In this document: positions 45,238-54,807 of the stretch, one piece after another
Numbering within the stretch: the stretch's first letter is position 1
Layout of the letters: the number at the start of each line of letters is the position of its first letter
Assembly (NCBI RefSeq): GCF_029625295.1
Contig: NZ_CP121112.1
Span: forward strand, 3,844,001 to 3,908,000
Direction of reading: 5' to 3'
DNA: 64,000 nt
From: Flavobacterium gyeonganense
GTDB taxonomy: Bacteria; Bacteroidota; Bacteroidia; Flavobacteriales; Flavobacteriaceae
The notes under the pieces: generated by a model
Told to the model about the DNA's origin: nothing
Databases searched by the model: none
The model's input: the letters and a program-made list of their open reading frames with translations, nothing else
Position numbers and translations under genes: made by a program

Positions 45238-46336
45238 TTATTCTTCCTCTTTTTGTCCCATCATCATTAAATATGCTTTAAGAAATGGGTCAAGATTTCC
45301 GTTCATAACGCCATCAACATCACTGGTTTCATATCCAGTACGAACATCTTTTACCAATTTATAAGGTTGCATAACGTAATTACGTATTTGCGAACCCCAC
45401 TCAATTTTCATTTTCCCGGCTTCGATATCGGCGCGTTGTGCCTGCTGTTTCTTTAATTCGATTTCATACAATTGAGAGCGAAGCATTTGCATAGCACGCT
45501 GCCTGTTATCTTGCTGTGAACGTGTTTCAGAACATTGAATCTGTATTCCGGTTGGTTTATGAACTAATTGAACTTTAGTTTCAACCTTATTAACGTTTTG
45601 TCCTCCCGCACCACTCGAGCGTGAGGTTGTAATTTCGATATCGGCAGGATTAATGTCAATTTCGATACTGTCATCAACAAGCGGATAAACATAAACGGAT
45701 ACAAATGATGTATGACGTTTGGCATTACTGTCAAAAGGTGAAATTCTGACTAAGCGATGTACACCGTTTTCTCCTTTTAGATAACCAAAAGAATAATCAC
45801 CTTCAAATTCTAACGTTACGGTTTTGATACCGGCAACATCACCTTCCTGAAAGTTAAGTTCTTTTATTTTATACCCATAACTTTCGCCCCACATCATGTA
45901 CATACGCATCAGCATTCCGGCCCAGTCACAGCTCTCTGTTCCACCGGCACCGGCAGTGATCTGTACGACAGCACTTAAACTGTCGCCTTCGTCAGAAAGC
46001 ATGTTTTTGAATTCGATGTTCTCAATGTGAAGCTGCGTTGTGTTGTAATTTTCATCTAACTCTTCAACAGAAAGTTCCCCTTCTTTATAAAAATCATAAG
46101 CGAGCTGGAGTTCATCTGTTAGTTCGACTGCTTTGTTGTAATCTTCAATCCATTTTTTCTTGTTTCGAAGATTTTTTACAATTATTTCTGCTTCTTTTGG
46201 TTTGTTCCAAAAATCAGGAGCAAAAGTTTTTTCTTCTTCGTTTGCAATTTCGATTAGCTTGGCATCAACGTCAAAGATACCTCCTCAACGCACCAAGGCG
46301 CTCCACAATACCTTTTACTTGTTCGGCTGTTGTCAT
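45238..46336 (-). CDS. prfB: Peptide chain release factor 2, with programmed +1 frameshift
   Basis: RF2 ends translation at UGA and UAA. The first short frame starts at ATG 46336 and reads MTTAEQVKGIVERLGALRRYL, then an in-frame TGA. A +1 shift there continues as DVDAKLIEIANEEEKTFAPD through to 45238, giving 365 residues. The body has the anticodon-mimic SPF (RISPFDSNAKRHTSF) and the catalytic GGQ (SRSSGAGGQNVNKVET). The shift is autoregulatory: low RF2 lets ribosomes stall on TGA and slip. Unlike the other broken frames of this window, this one is genuine and must not be repaired. Confidence 0.96.
46271..46285 (-). promoter_or_regulatory. prfB: prfB recoding site
   Basis: On the minus strand AGGAGG TAT CTT TGA C: a Shine-Dalgarno-like AGGAGG three bases before the slippery CTT, the TGA, and C after it, the arrangement known to drive +1 frameshifting in bacterial RF2. 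It is one of the few strong SD-like sequences in the window. Confidence 0.95.
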
Positions 46337-46448
46337 AAATTAATAATAGTTTTATATGTTTTTTACAAATATTACGTTAATTTGGTTGAGTAATAAACCG
46401 CAAGTTAAAATTTATTAAAACTCGCTGTTAATAACTATCAGTTATACG

Positions 46449-46456
46449 TAATTTTG
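46449..46456 (+). promoter_or_regulatory. -7 element before the threonine aldolase gene
   Basis: TAATTTTG matches TAnnTTTG, 32 bases before the ATG. Confidence 0.5.
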
Positions 46457-46487
46457 CACTACAAAAATAAGATATAGTTTTTAGAAT

Positions 46488-47507
46488 ATGGAAATAAATT
46501 TAATCAGCGATACTATTACCAAGCCTAGCTACGAAATGCTGCAGTATATGTTCAACGCTCATGTTGGCGACGATGTATACAGACAAGATCCGACGGTTAT
46601 CGAATTAGAAACCAGGGTGGCTGAGTTTTTTGGAATGGAAGCTGGACTTTTTTTTCCGTCAGGAACTATGGCAAATCAAACCGCGATTAAACTCCATACC
46701 CAGCCCGGAGAACAATTAATTGCCGATAAATATGCGCACATTTATAACTATGAGGGCGGGGGCGTTTCTTTCAATAGTGGCGTTTCATGCTGTTTACTGG
46801 ATGGTGACCGAGGTATGATAAATGCCGCGCAGGTCGCTGCAGCGATAAATGATCCCGAGTTTTATCACAGTCCGTTGACGACTTTGGTTTGTGTAGAAAA
46901 TACTACGAATAAAGGGGGCGGTGCGTGCTATGAATTAGAGGATTTAAGAGAGATAAAAAAAGTTTGTGATGCCAATAATTTGAAGTTTCATTTGGATGGC
47001 GCCAGAATTTGGAATGCCTTGGTCGCTAAAAGACAAAATCCTAAAGAATTTGGAGCGATTTTCGATACCATTTCAGTTTGTTTGTCAAAAGGTTTAGGGG
47101 CTCCGATAGGTTCTATTTTACTGGGAACCAAAGCAGATATTCACAGGGCGTTAAGAATCAGAAAGATATTGGGAGGCGGAATGCGTCAGGTTGGTTATTT
47201 AGCCGCCGGAGGATTATATGCTTTAGCGCATAATATTGAACGAATGGCTGAAGATCATCGAAGAGCTAAGGAAATTGCATCAGTTTTAAAAACAAAACCA
47301 TGGGTGGCTGCGATCGAGCCAGTTGAAACTAATATTTTGATTTTTTCATTGGCTGAAGGTTACAGTGATCAGCTTTTAATGGAAAAATTGAAACAGAAGA
47401 ATATTTTAATAAGTTCAATGGGAAACAATAAACTTCGAATTGTTACTCATTTGGATTATAAAGAAGTTATGCATACTTATGTGATTGATACGCTTCAGAA
47501 GTTTTAA
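46488..47507 (+). CDS. ltaE: Low-specificity threonine aldolase (PLP-dependent)
   Basis: The 339-residue PLP enzyme of the aspartate-aminotransferase superfamily cleaves threonine to glycine and acetaldehyde. It starts INLISDTITKPSYEMLQYMF, has GDDVYRQDPTVIELE, LFFPSGTMANQTAIKLHT, FHLDGARIWNA (the Asp that binds the pyridine nitrogen) and SVCLSKGLGAPIGSILLG with the PLP-binding Lys. These are clear threonine-aldolase signatures. A single gene, convergent with ybaB. Confidence 0.9.
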   Translation: MEINLISDTITKPSYEMLQYMFNAHVGDDVYRQDPTVIELETRVAEFFGMEAGLFFPSGTMANQTAIKLHTQPGEQLIADKYAHIYNYEGGGVSFNSGVSCCLLDGDRGMINAAQVAAAINDPEFYHSPLTTLVCVENTTNKGGGACYELEDLREIKKVCDANNLKFHLDGARIWNALVAKRQNPKEFGAIFDTISVCLSKGLGAPIGSILLGTKADIHRALRIRKILGGGMRQVGYLAAGGLYALAHNIERMAEDHRRAKEIASVLKTKPWVAAIEPVETNILIFSLAEGYSDQLLMEKLKQKNILISSMGNNKLRIVTHLDYKEVMHTYVIDTLQKF

Positions 47508-47510
47508 AAA

Positions 47511-47569
47511 GTTAGAAGTTATTCGTTAAAGGTTAAATGATTCAAAACTTTTAACTAACAACTTCTAAC
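47511..47569. terminator. Inverted repeat, probable bidirectional terminator
   Basis: GTTAGAAGTT (47511-47520) pairs with AACTTCTAAC (47560-47569), with an imperfect inner repeat (GTTAAAGGTT against AACTTTTAAC). It lies between the convergent aldolase and ybaB genes. Confidence 0.55.
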
Positions 47570-47581
47570 TCATAACTTTTA

Positions 47582-47902
47582 TTATTTAAAAAGATTATCC
47601 ATTCCAGGAATCATCGGCATATCCATTTTTGCAACTGCATCAAGTTCTTGCTCGTTTACGCTTGTTGCTTTTTCGATAGCTTTATTCATGGTTACAATTA
47701 AATAATCCTCTAACTGTTCTTTATCTTCAAGCAATGAATCATCGATAGAAACAGTTTTTATTTTTCGGCTGGCTGTAATAGTAATTTTCAATAATCCGTC
47801 AGCGCTTTGTTCGTCAATTAAAACAGTATCCAGGCGTTTTTTTGTATCTTCAATCTTTTGCTGGGTTTCTTTAAGTTTGCCCATCATTCCCATTAAATCC
47901 AT
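47582..47902 (-). CDS. YbaB/EbfC family nucleoid-associated protein
   Basis: The 106-residue product starts MDLMGMMGKLKETQQKIED, has GLLKITITASRKIKTVSIDD and ends with PMIPGMDNLF. Residues up to about 30 form the first helix and the beta-sheet follows; this is the YbaB fold, which binds DNA as a dimer. The family name and length are normal. In most bacteria it neighbours recR or dnaX, which are not here. Confidence 0.9.
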   Translation of the reverse strand: MDLMGMMGKLKETQQKIEDTKKRLDTVLIDEQSADGLLKITITASRKIKTVSIDDSLLEDKEQLEDYLIVTMNKAIEKATSVNEQELDAVAKMDMPMIPGMDNLFK

Positions 47903-48005
47903 TTTTGCTTATTTTAAATTATTTCATACAAAATTAGTATATTGCTATATGAAAACAATAGAATATTTTATGAAAAAATTAATTTTCGTTCTGTTGTGAT
48001 TGTGT

Positions 48006-48013
48006 TATTTTTG
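48006..48013 (+). promoter_or_regulatory. -7 element before the S9 peptidase gene
   Basis: TATTTTTG matches TAnnTTTG, 36 bases before the ATG. Confidence 0.45.
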
Positions 48014-48049
48014 CTCTTTATATTTAAAAACTAATGCCTAATTAAATAA

Positions 48050-50109
48050 ATGCTAAACGATATAGTAGCTCCAAAAGCAAAAGAAATTCCAAAATCATTA
48101 AAAAAGCATAAAGAAACCCGCATTGATAATTATTTCTGGCTAAATGACAGAGAGAATCCTGAAGTTATTGATTACCTGAATAAGGAAAACGATTATTATC
48201 AAAAAATGACTGCGCATACGAAAGATTTACAGGGATCTTTGTATGAGGAAATGAAAGCAAGAATTAAGGAAGATGATTCGTCTGTTCCTTACTTTTACAA
48301 TGGTTATTATTATATTACCCGTTTTGAAACAGGACAGGATTATCCCATTTTCTCAAGAAAAAAAGAAGTCTTTCTGCTGAAGAAGAGATTATGTTTAATT
48401 GTAACGAATTGGCAAAAGGTCATGCGTATTTTAAATTAGGTGGCTTAAGTGTTAGTCCGGATAACAAATTTGCCACTTTTAGTGTTGATATTGTAGGAAG
48501 AAGAATTTACACCATTCAGATTAAAAATTTGGAAACAGGAGAAATCCTGTCCGAGAAAATCGAAAATGTAACCGGGGAATCGGTTTGGGCAAATGATAAC
48601 AATACTATTTTCTATGTCAGACAAGACGAAGTAACCTTACGGTCAGATAAAGTATTCAGGCATAAATTAAATTCAGATTCTGCAGCGGATATTTTGGTTT
48701 TCAATGAAACCGATGATACATTTAATGTTTCGATAAGCAAAGAAAAATCCAGAAAATATATCGTGATTGGTTCAGGAAGTACTTTAACAACTGAATACAG
48801 AATTTTAAATTCTGATAATCCCGATGGTGAATTTGAAGTGTTCCAGACTCGTGTTCGTGGTTTGGAATATAGTATTTCTCATTACGAAGATTCGTTTTAT
48901 ATTTTGACAAATAAAGACAAGGCGACGAATTTTAAGCTGATGAAAACGCCTGAAAACAGAACCGAAAAAAAATTCTGGAAAGATCTTATTCCGCATCGGG
49001 AGGACGTTTTGTTGGAAGACATTGAAATATTCAAAAATTATTTAGTAGTAGAGGAGCGTTCGAATGGATTAAATCACATCCGGATAATGCCGTGGAATGG
49101 GGAGCCGGATTATTATTTGCCGTTTGGAAGTGAAACTTATAACGCCTATACCACAACCAATATTGATTTTGATACAGATGTATTGCGTTATAGCTACCAA
49201 TCGCTAGCAACACCGTCATCTGTAATTGATTTTAATATGAAAACCAAAACCAAAGAAGTATTAAAAGAACAAGAGGTTTTAGGAGGGAAATTTGATAAAA
49301 ACAATTACATCGAAGAAAGAGTCTGGGCAACTGCCAGAGATGGCGTGAAAATCCCTATTTCGATGGTTTACCGCAAAGGATTGGAGAAAAATGGTAAAAA
49401 TCCGTTGCTGCTTTATGCATATGGATCTTATGGGATTACGATGGAAACCTATTTTTCTTCAACAAGGCTTTCTTTACTTGATCGCGGATTTGTGTACGCA
49501 ATCGCTCATATAAGGGGAGGTGAAGACTTAGGAAGACAATGGTACGAAGATGGAAAACTGTTAAAAAAGAAAAATACCTTTACAGATTTCATCGATTGCT
49601 CTAAATTTGTAATAAACGAGAAATATACTTCTGCGAAACATTTGTATGCAGAAGGAGGTTCTGCAGGAGGACTTTTGATGGGAGTTATAGCGAATGAGGC
49701 ACCGGAATTGTATAATGGGGTTATTGCTCAGGTTCCTTTTGTAGATGTTGTGACAACAATGCTTGATGATAGTATTCCATTGACAACAGGGGAATATGAC
49801 GAATGGGGCAACCCAAACAATAAAAAATATTATGATTATATGTTATCCTATTCGCCGTATGATAATGTAAAAGAGCAAAAATATCCTAATATGTATGTCT
49901 CTACCGGATTACATGATTCTCAGGTTCAATACTGGGAGCCTGCTAAATGGGTGGCAAAACTTAGAAATCTAAAAACAAACGATAATGTATTGTTTCTGGA
50001 TACTAATATGGATGCTGGTCATGGAGGGGCTTCAGGACGTTTTCAGGCTTTAAAAGACCTAGCAAAGGAATTTAGTTTTTTATTAGATTTAGAGAAAATT
50101 CAAAGCTAA
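48050..50109 (+). pseudogene. S9 family peptidase, oligopeptidase B-like (one frameshift)
   Basis: Joined frames give about 686 residues: a seven-bladed propeller and a C-terminal alpha/beta hydrolase. The hydrolase has LLLYAYGSYGITMETYFS, AIAHIRGGEDLGRQWYEDG, the nucleophile AEGGSAGGLLMG with catalytic Ser, and late HDSQVQYWEPAKW (Asp) and DAGHGGASGR (His). Such enzymes cleave short peptides after basic residues or proline. No signal peptide is seen. The first frame ends at 48439; adding one A to the A7 run at 48358-48364 continues it as SLSAEEEIMFNCNELAKGH. All catalytic residues are intact. Confidence 0.88.
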
Positions 50110-50124
50110 TTAGAAATTTTTTGT

Positions 50125-50132
50125 TAAATTTG
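50125..50132 (+). promoter_or_regulatory. -7 element before the cysteine-synthase-like gene
   Basis: TAAATTTG matches TAnnTTTG, 49 bases before the preferred ATG at 50182. Confidence 0.5.
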
Positions 50133-50181
50133 CAACCTATCGGGGTTATCAAAAAAATTACCCTTGATTAACTATTTTTTT

Positions 50182-51222
50182 ATGAAAGAAGAAATAAATG
50201 CTTATAATAATGTTTTAGAGTTAATAGGTAACACCCCACTTATTAAGCTAAATAAAGTCACCGAAGGGCTAGAAGGCAATTTCTACGCAAAGGTAGAAGC
50301 TTTTAATCCGGGACATTCGTCAAAAGATAGGATAGCATTATATATCATTGAAGAAGCGGAGAGAAGAGGGATTTTGTCTCCAGGTGATACCATAATCGAA
50401 ACGACATCTGGAAACACAGGTTTTAGTTTGGCTATGGTGAGCATTATAAAAGGCTACAACTGCATATTGGCAGTAAGTTCAAAATCATCCAAAGATAAAA
50501 TTGATATGCTGAGGAGTTTAGGTGCAAAAGTATATGTGTGCCCTGCTCACGTTTCAGCAGATGATGAAAGATCTTATTATAACGTTGCAAAACGTTTGCA
50601 TGAAGAGACAAAAGGTTCTGTTTATATTAATCAATATTTTAATCAGCTAAATATTGATGCGCATTATAATACTACCGGACCGGAAATCTGGCAGCAAACC
50701 AAAGGTCAGATTACACACTTAATTGCTTGTAGCGGAACAGGAGGGACAATCTCAGGAACTGCAAAATACTTAAAAGAGCAAAATCCAAACATTAAAATCT
50801 TAGGTGTTGATGCTTTTGGATCGGTTTTGAAAAAATACCACGAAACAAGAGAATTTGATACTAAAGAGATTTATCCGTACCGTATTGAAGGTTTAGGTAA
50901 GAATTTAATTCCTTCAGCAACTGATTTCGATATTATCGATAAGTTTATGAAAGTAACGGATGAAGAAAGTGCTCATACCGCAAGGGAAATCACACGTAAA
51001 GAAGGATTGTTTGTTGGGTATACTTCGGGTGCAGTAATGCAGGCCATTAAACAATACGCAGAAGAAGGCGAATTTACTAAAGAAAGTAATATTATTGCTA
51101 TATTCCCAGATCATGGTTCTCGTTATATGAGTAAAGTATTTAGTGATGACTGGATGAATGAACAAGGGTTCTTTGATAGCGTTAACGAAGAAGAAGCTCA
51201 AAAAATTGAATTTGTAAAGTAA
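50182..51222 (+). CDS. PLP-dependent cysteine synthase / cystathionine beta-synthase-like enzyme
   Basis: From the ATG at 50182 the product has 346 residues of the beta-replacement PLP family. It has LELIGNTPLIKLNK, NPGHSSKDRIALYI with the PLP Lys (usual form NPGGSVKDR), IIETTSGNTGFSLAMVS for the phosphate and substrate loops, and LIACSGTGGTISGTAKYLKE. Long C-terminal tail with FPDHGSRYMSKVFSDDWMNE resembles cystathionine beta-synthase-like enzymes more than CysK. It may make cysteine or cystathionine. A longer start at 50164 is possible. A strong terminator follows. Confidence 0.85.
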   Translation: MKEEINAYNNVLELIGNTPLIKLNKVTEGLEGNFYAKVEAFNPGHSSKDRIALYIIEEAERRGILSPGDTIIETTSGNTGFSLAMVSIIKGYNCILAVSSKSSKDKIDMLRSLGAKVYVCPAHVSADDERSYYNVAKRLHEETKGSVYINQYFNQLNIDAHYNTTGPEIWQQTKGQITHLIACSGTGGTISGTAKYLKEQNPNIKILGVDAFGSVLKKYHETREFDTKEIYPYRIEGLGKNLIPSATDFDIIDKFMKVTDEESAHTAREITRKEGLFVGYTSGAVMQAIKQYAEEGEFTKESNIIAIFPDHGSRYMSKVFSDDWMNEQGFFDSVNEEEAQKIEFVK

Positions 51223-51244
51223 TAAAATAAATTACTTTTTAAGT

Positions 51245-51294
51245 ATACAAACAAAAAAACTCCAGATGAAAATCCGGAGTTTTTTTGTTTGTAT
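51245..51294. terminator. Bidirectional hairpin terminator, 19-bp perfect stem
   Basis: 51245-51263 and 51276-51294 are perfect reverse complements, with a 12-base loop and 7-base A and T tracts inside the stem. It lies between the convergent cysteine-synthase-like and TlpA-like genes. Confidence 0.85.
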
Positions 51295-51304
51295 TGTATT
51301 TTGC

Positions 51305-52468
51305 TTATTTTTCTAAAAGTTCTAAAACTTTTGCTCTTAATTCAGGACCTCTTAAGTCTTGTGCAACGATCTTACCTGATGAATCAAGTATAAAGGTTGC
51401 AGGGATAGATTCAACACCATATTGCTTTGCAATTGGTTCATCCCAGAATTTTAAGTTAGAAACGTGTCTCCATGTTAAATTGTCTTTTGCAATGGCTTCT
51501 TTCCAGGCTGATGCTTCCTTATCTAGTGAAACACCAATGATGTTTAACCCTTTTGAATGAAGTTCTTTGTAAATGGCTACCACATTAGGATTTTCTTTTC
51601 TGCATGGTCCACACCATGAAGCCCAAAAATCTACAATTGTTACTTTTCCTAAACTTTCTTTAAGCGATACTGTTTTGCCTTCCGGATTAGGAGCTGAAAA
51701 ATCTGACCTTCATTTAGCGCTGCCAACAGGAGGAGCAGATGCACCTACAGCAGGCAATTTCATTTGGCCAATTTTTTCTTTAATTGCTTTTCCTGGCTTA
51801 GTGTTTTTTAAAGACTCATCCAAAGAGTTGTATAAACCTTCTGATTTTTTGAAATCAGAGCTTGGGTCATTGATCAGACTTTGAACAATTAAAACTGAAA
51901 TAAATGATTTTGGATGTGTTTCAGCGTAAGCTGTATATTTCTTTTTAGATTCAGCCTGAACATCAGTTTGAATAGCCATATATTCTTTCATTAAACCATT
52001 AATAACTGCTGTATCTTGTTTTTGTTGAGCAGTCTGCATAGCCTGAGTATTTTTTTCTGAAAGTCAATTAGTCTTTTTTGAACTTTTGTGACATCTTCGT
52101 TGAACTTAACATACTCATCATTACTGTAAGTTCCTGAAATTTTTGATTTATGAATACTGTCTTTATCCACTTCAATTTTAATTTCACCGGTTTCTAAGAT
52201 AAACGGAATTGGACCTTGTAAATCCTGAATTATTAAAGTGTGAAAAGCAGGTTCAGTAACTTTTCCTTTTATTTCAAATTTTCCATTTTCAACTTTTACA
52301 GTATCTAATGGTAAAACAGCCATTGTTGTTGGATCCTGCCCCTGAAGGATTATTGTTTTTCCGTTCTCAATTCCTTTTGCAGTTCCGGTAATAAGGAATT
52401 CTCCGTCTTTAACTTTGCTGCAAGAAATTATCGCTGCAGAAGCGGTAAGTAAAAAATATTTTTTTCAT
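51305..52468 (-). pseudogene. TlpA-like thiol-disulfide lipoprotein (several breaks)
   Basis: The frames join to about 387 residues: a lipoprotein-type signal peptide with SAAIISCSKVKDGEF, a DUF4369-like N-terminal domain (GQDPTTMAVLPLDTVKVEN) and a C-terminal thioredoxin domain with VDFWASWCGPCRKENPNVV, whose CGPC is the redox pair, and IPATFILDSSGKIV. Such proteins reduce disulfides in the periplasm. Breaks: near the start (A6/T7 at about 52451-52465), a missing base in the T7 run at 52050-52056, and an in-frame TGA at 51710-51712 just before SDFSAPNPEGK. With three lesions this could be a true pseudogene, but the kinds of change match those elsewhere in the window. Confidence 0.8.
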
Positions 52469-52679
52469 TATAAAAAATTAATTAGTTAATTGATTTGCGC
52501 AACAAAAGTATTTAAAAATATAGAACATCAATAATTTTACTACCTAAAATTTTGTTATAGTTTTTTTTATTTTAAAAGGCTTGTAGTTAAGTGTTTACTG
52601 GTTTCTGAAACGTGATAAAACAAATAATTCTTTCGTTATTCAGAATCAAATTAAACAATTTGGTATTTTTGAGCATAAA

Positions 52680-52707
52680 AAAAGCATTCTGTCATCAGAA
52701 TGCTTTT
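52680..52707 (-). terminator. Terminator of the J/KTSC gene
   Basis: AAAAGCATTCTG and CAGAATGCTTTT form a perfect 12-bp stem with a TCAT loop, just after the stop at 52729. Confidence 0.85.
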
Positions 52708-52728
52708 AAAATAATATATAATGGAATT

Positions 52729-53169
52729 TTATTCCTGATTTGTTTTCTTTCTCCATGTAAAAGAGTTCAAAATGTGTCTTTTGGCAAATCTGGCAGGAGA
52801 ATCTGCATTTACCATTTTTACATAAGTAGCTTTAGGAACGCTAATATATTCGTAAACGCTTCCATTAGAAAAATCAATAATTAAACGCCCTTCAACAAAT
52901 TTGAAATCTGTAATAGTACAAGTCGAAATTGTTTCTGTGTACTCAGGTAAGTTAATCTTAATGGTATCTGGATGTATGCTTACTAAAAAGTGGTAAGCTT
53001 CAATGATCGTTTTGCTTTTTTCTTCTGCAGCTTTTAAACCAGCATCATCTCCCTGAAATTTGTCAGGGTGAGCTTCTTTCATCGCATTACGATAAATGGT
53101 TTTTAAATCTTTTAGCTCTACAGTTTTCTCTACGTTTAGTAACTTACGGTATTCAACTATTTTTTTCAT
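52729..53169 (-). CDS. DnaJ-like domain plus KTSC domain protein
   Basis: The 146-residue product joins two small domains. Residues 1-70 resemble a J domain: YRKLLNVEKTVELKDLKTIY, then KEAHPDKFQGDD with the HPD that stimulates Hsp70 ATPase. Residues 85-140 form a KTSC domain: FVEGRLIIDFSNGSVYEYIS, PKATYVKMVNADSPARFAK. KTSC domains occur near RNA polymerase or lysyl-tRNA-synthetase-related proteins; the function is unknown. No Zn-finger or C-terminal DnaJ part exists. It has its own terminator. Confidence 0.8.
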   Translation of the reverse strand: MKKIVEYRKLLNVEKTVELKDLKTIYRNAMKEAHPDKFQGDDAGLKAAEEKSKTIIEAYHFLVSIHPDTIKINLPEYTETISTCTITDFKFVEGRLIIDFSNGSVYEYISVPKATYVKMVNADSPARFAKRHILNSFTWRKKTNQE

Positions 53170-53478
53170 AAATAAAAGGTAACTACTTGTCTATTAGTTT
53201 GAAATCGATATTAGTTAGTTCAAATCGACAAATTTTTTGCAAAGGTACACTTTTTTTAACTTTTTAGTTTTCATATAAAAAATATTCGGGAAAGTTGGTT
53301 TATTAAATGTTAACTGTTATTGCCAGGTTGTTTTAGCTTCAAAGAACGCTAAGGTTTTTAGTGGCTTAATAAAAAAGAAAAGTTCTCAAAGCTTTATCAA
53401 TACAAAACTTTGCGAACATAATATTTAAATCCCGTGTAATAGCAATTTAAAATGTCTTACCTGTAACATGAAACAAAA
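53170..53478. other. Intergenic region
   Basis: 309 AT-rich bases between two minus-strand genes. I see no gene or strong structure. Confidence 0.45.
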
Positions 53479-53724
53479 TTATTCTGGTTTATGGTTGGCT
53501 TTGTCGAAGTTTCTTGATTTTTTAGGATATTGTTTATAGCTCATATCACTTGGGTTTTCAATAACAGATTTTATTGTAATCCAATCGCCCTCTTTAAATT
53601 TTGCCTGAACCATTTTATAGTCTAAAAGATATACACCGCAGAAATAATTATTGTTTTCATCTTTTTCGATAATACCTGTAAAAACTCCTTTTTGGGGCAT
53701 TTTTTGTTCTGAATCTTTAGACAT
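53479..53724 (-). CDS. Small hypothetical protein
   Basis: From the ATG at 53724 an 81-residue soluble protein, MSKDSEQKMPQKGVFTGIIE, then CGVYLLDYKMVQAKFKEGDW and a basic tail (YPKKSRNFDKANHKPE). It looks like a small beta-barrel domain. The frame continues upstream to 53754 but without a better start. No recognised family and no neighbour on the same strand to suggest a function. Confidence 0.55.
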   Translation of the reverse strand: MSKDSEQKMPQKGVFTGIIEKDENNNYFCGVYLLDYKMVQAKFKEGDWITIKSVIENPSDMSYKQYPKKSRNFDKANHKPE

Positions 53725-53805
53725 CGTTTTTTTTGTTTTAAATTGAAGTTGCAAAGTTAATCAATTTAGGTTTGTTTTAGGGAGTTCGTGACAATCTGAG
53801 TATAT

Positions 53806-54354
53806 TTGCACATGCAGAAAAATTTTAAGCCACATCCGAATTCCTTCAAAAATACATTTTGTGTTTTTAGTGAAGTGCTTCCAAGTCAAATTGAAGGTTT
53901 GAAAAAGCAATTCGAAAGTAAGGCTGGAAGTACATACTATTACACTGAAGAAGGAATGTACCGCGTTTCGAATCATTGGGGAAGACTGGCTAATAGTAAA
54001 TGGCGTTTGATAGCCCGGAATCCTGAAACGGAATCTAAAACTAAAATAGGTTTTGCAAAATGGGAAGAATTTTATCCCGATAATGCTGAAGAGAAATTGT
54101 ATTACCTTAAAGCTGATTTCGAAAACAATCTTGCGAATTATGAACACAAGAACAATCCGGAATATGATGGTAAAGCAATTTTAAGGACTAGTTTTGAAAC
54201 AGCAAAAAGATTAAAGCAAGTAAGGAATCTCCAGCAATTGACTTCGTGGGCAAAATATTTTGATCATGACGATATTGATAATCTGCGAAAACAGATTATC
54301 AACGAATTAATTTATACGGAGAAAAGTTTAGAACAAATTAAAAGAGAAATATAA
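53806..54354 (+). CDS. Conserved hypothetical protein
   Basis: A 182-residue protein starting at 53806 (or 53812) with two-part structure: an N-terminal domain with YYYTEEGMYRVSNHWGRLAN and KWRLIARNPETESKTKIGFA, then a helical C-terminus with LQQLTSWAKYFDHDDIDNLR and LIYTEKSLEQIKREI. The SNHWGRLANSKWRL pattern is shared by uncharacterised Bacteroidota proteins, as far as I can tell. No signal peptide. It is translationally coupled to the small gene behind it. Confidence 0.65.
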   Translation: MHMQKNFKPHPNSFKNTFCVFSEVLPSQIEGLKKQFESKAGSTYYYTEEGMYRVSNHWGRLANSKWRLIARNPETESKTKIGFAKWEEFYPDNAEEKLYYLKADFENNLANYEHKNNPEYDGKAILRTSFETAKRLKQVRNLQQLTSWAKYFDHDDIDNLRKQIINELIYTEKSLEQIKREI

Positions 54355-54500
54355 TGGGGCGCAATAACGAACGAAATATCAAAAAGCATAATGACAAATT
54401 GCACAAAACCCAGGTAAAAGCAAAACAAGCTGAATTGGCACGCAAAGAAAGGCTGAAAGAAATTGTAAAGAAGTTTAACGAAAATAAAAACGAAGAGTAA
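54354..54500 (+). CDS. Small lysine-rich protein, coupled to upstream gene
   Basis: The ATG at 54354 shares its A with the TAA of the preceding gene (TAATG), a strong sign of translational coupling. The 48-residue product starts MGRNNERNIKKHNDKLHKTQ and is about one third Lys/Arg, with a run of helix-forming residues (AELARKERLKEIVKKFNE) and an acidic end. It looks like a single basic helix that could bind nucleic acid or ribosome. Too short for many gene finders; coding is inferred from coupling and composition. Confidence 0.6.
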   Translation: MGRNNERNIKKHNDKLHKTQVKAKQAELARKERLKEIVKKFNENKNEE

Positions 54501-54573
54501 GATATTAGTTTAAAGTTTCATGTTCCAAGTTGACCTGAAACTTTAAACCTTAAACAAAATAAACAACAAAAAA

Positions 54574-54807
54574 ATGAGTAATAAATTCGAAACTTTAAAA
54601 GCAAGTGTACAGGAAATTATTGATCTGATTGCAGCAGAAAACAGCAGAGAAGCTAATAATAAACTGCTTGAAGTAAGTGAAGTGTTAGATGAAATGATTG
54701 ATTTTGCTGAAGAAGATGAAGAAGTACGTGAAATAACCCGATACCAGGTTTTATTGAATCAGCTTCATGTAAAAATTAATGGAGAAGAACCAGTTGATGG
54801 AGAATAA
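54574..54807 (+). CDS. Small acidic helical protein, unknown
   Basis: The 77-residue product (MSNKFETLKASVQEIIDLIA, then EVLDEMIDFAEEDEEVREIT) is strongly acidic and helical, without signal peptide or membrane helix. I recognise no family. Its 3' end overlaps the start of the YchJ-like gene by 11 bases, so the two are probably cotranscribed. It also follows the small basic gene on the same strand. Confidence 0.6.
   Translation: MSNKFETLKASVQEIIDLIAAENSREANNKLLEVSEVLDEMIDFAEEDEEVREITRYQVLLNQLHVKINGEEPVDGE

Noticed and set aside
45238..46336. prfB as a frameshifted pseudogene
   Set aside because: The break is exactly the known RF2 recoding signal (AGGAGG TAT CTT TGA C), so the gene is intact.
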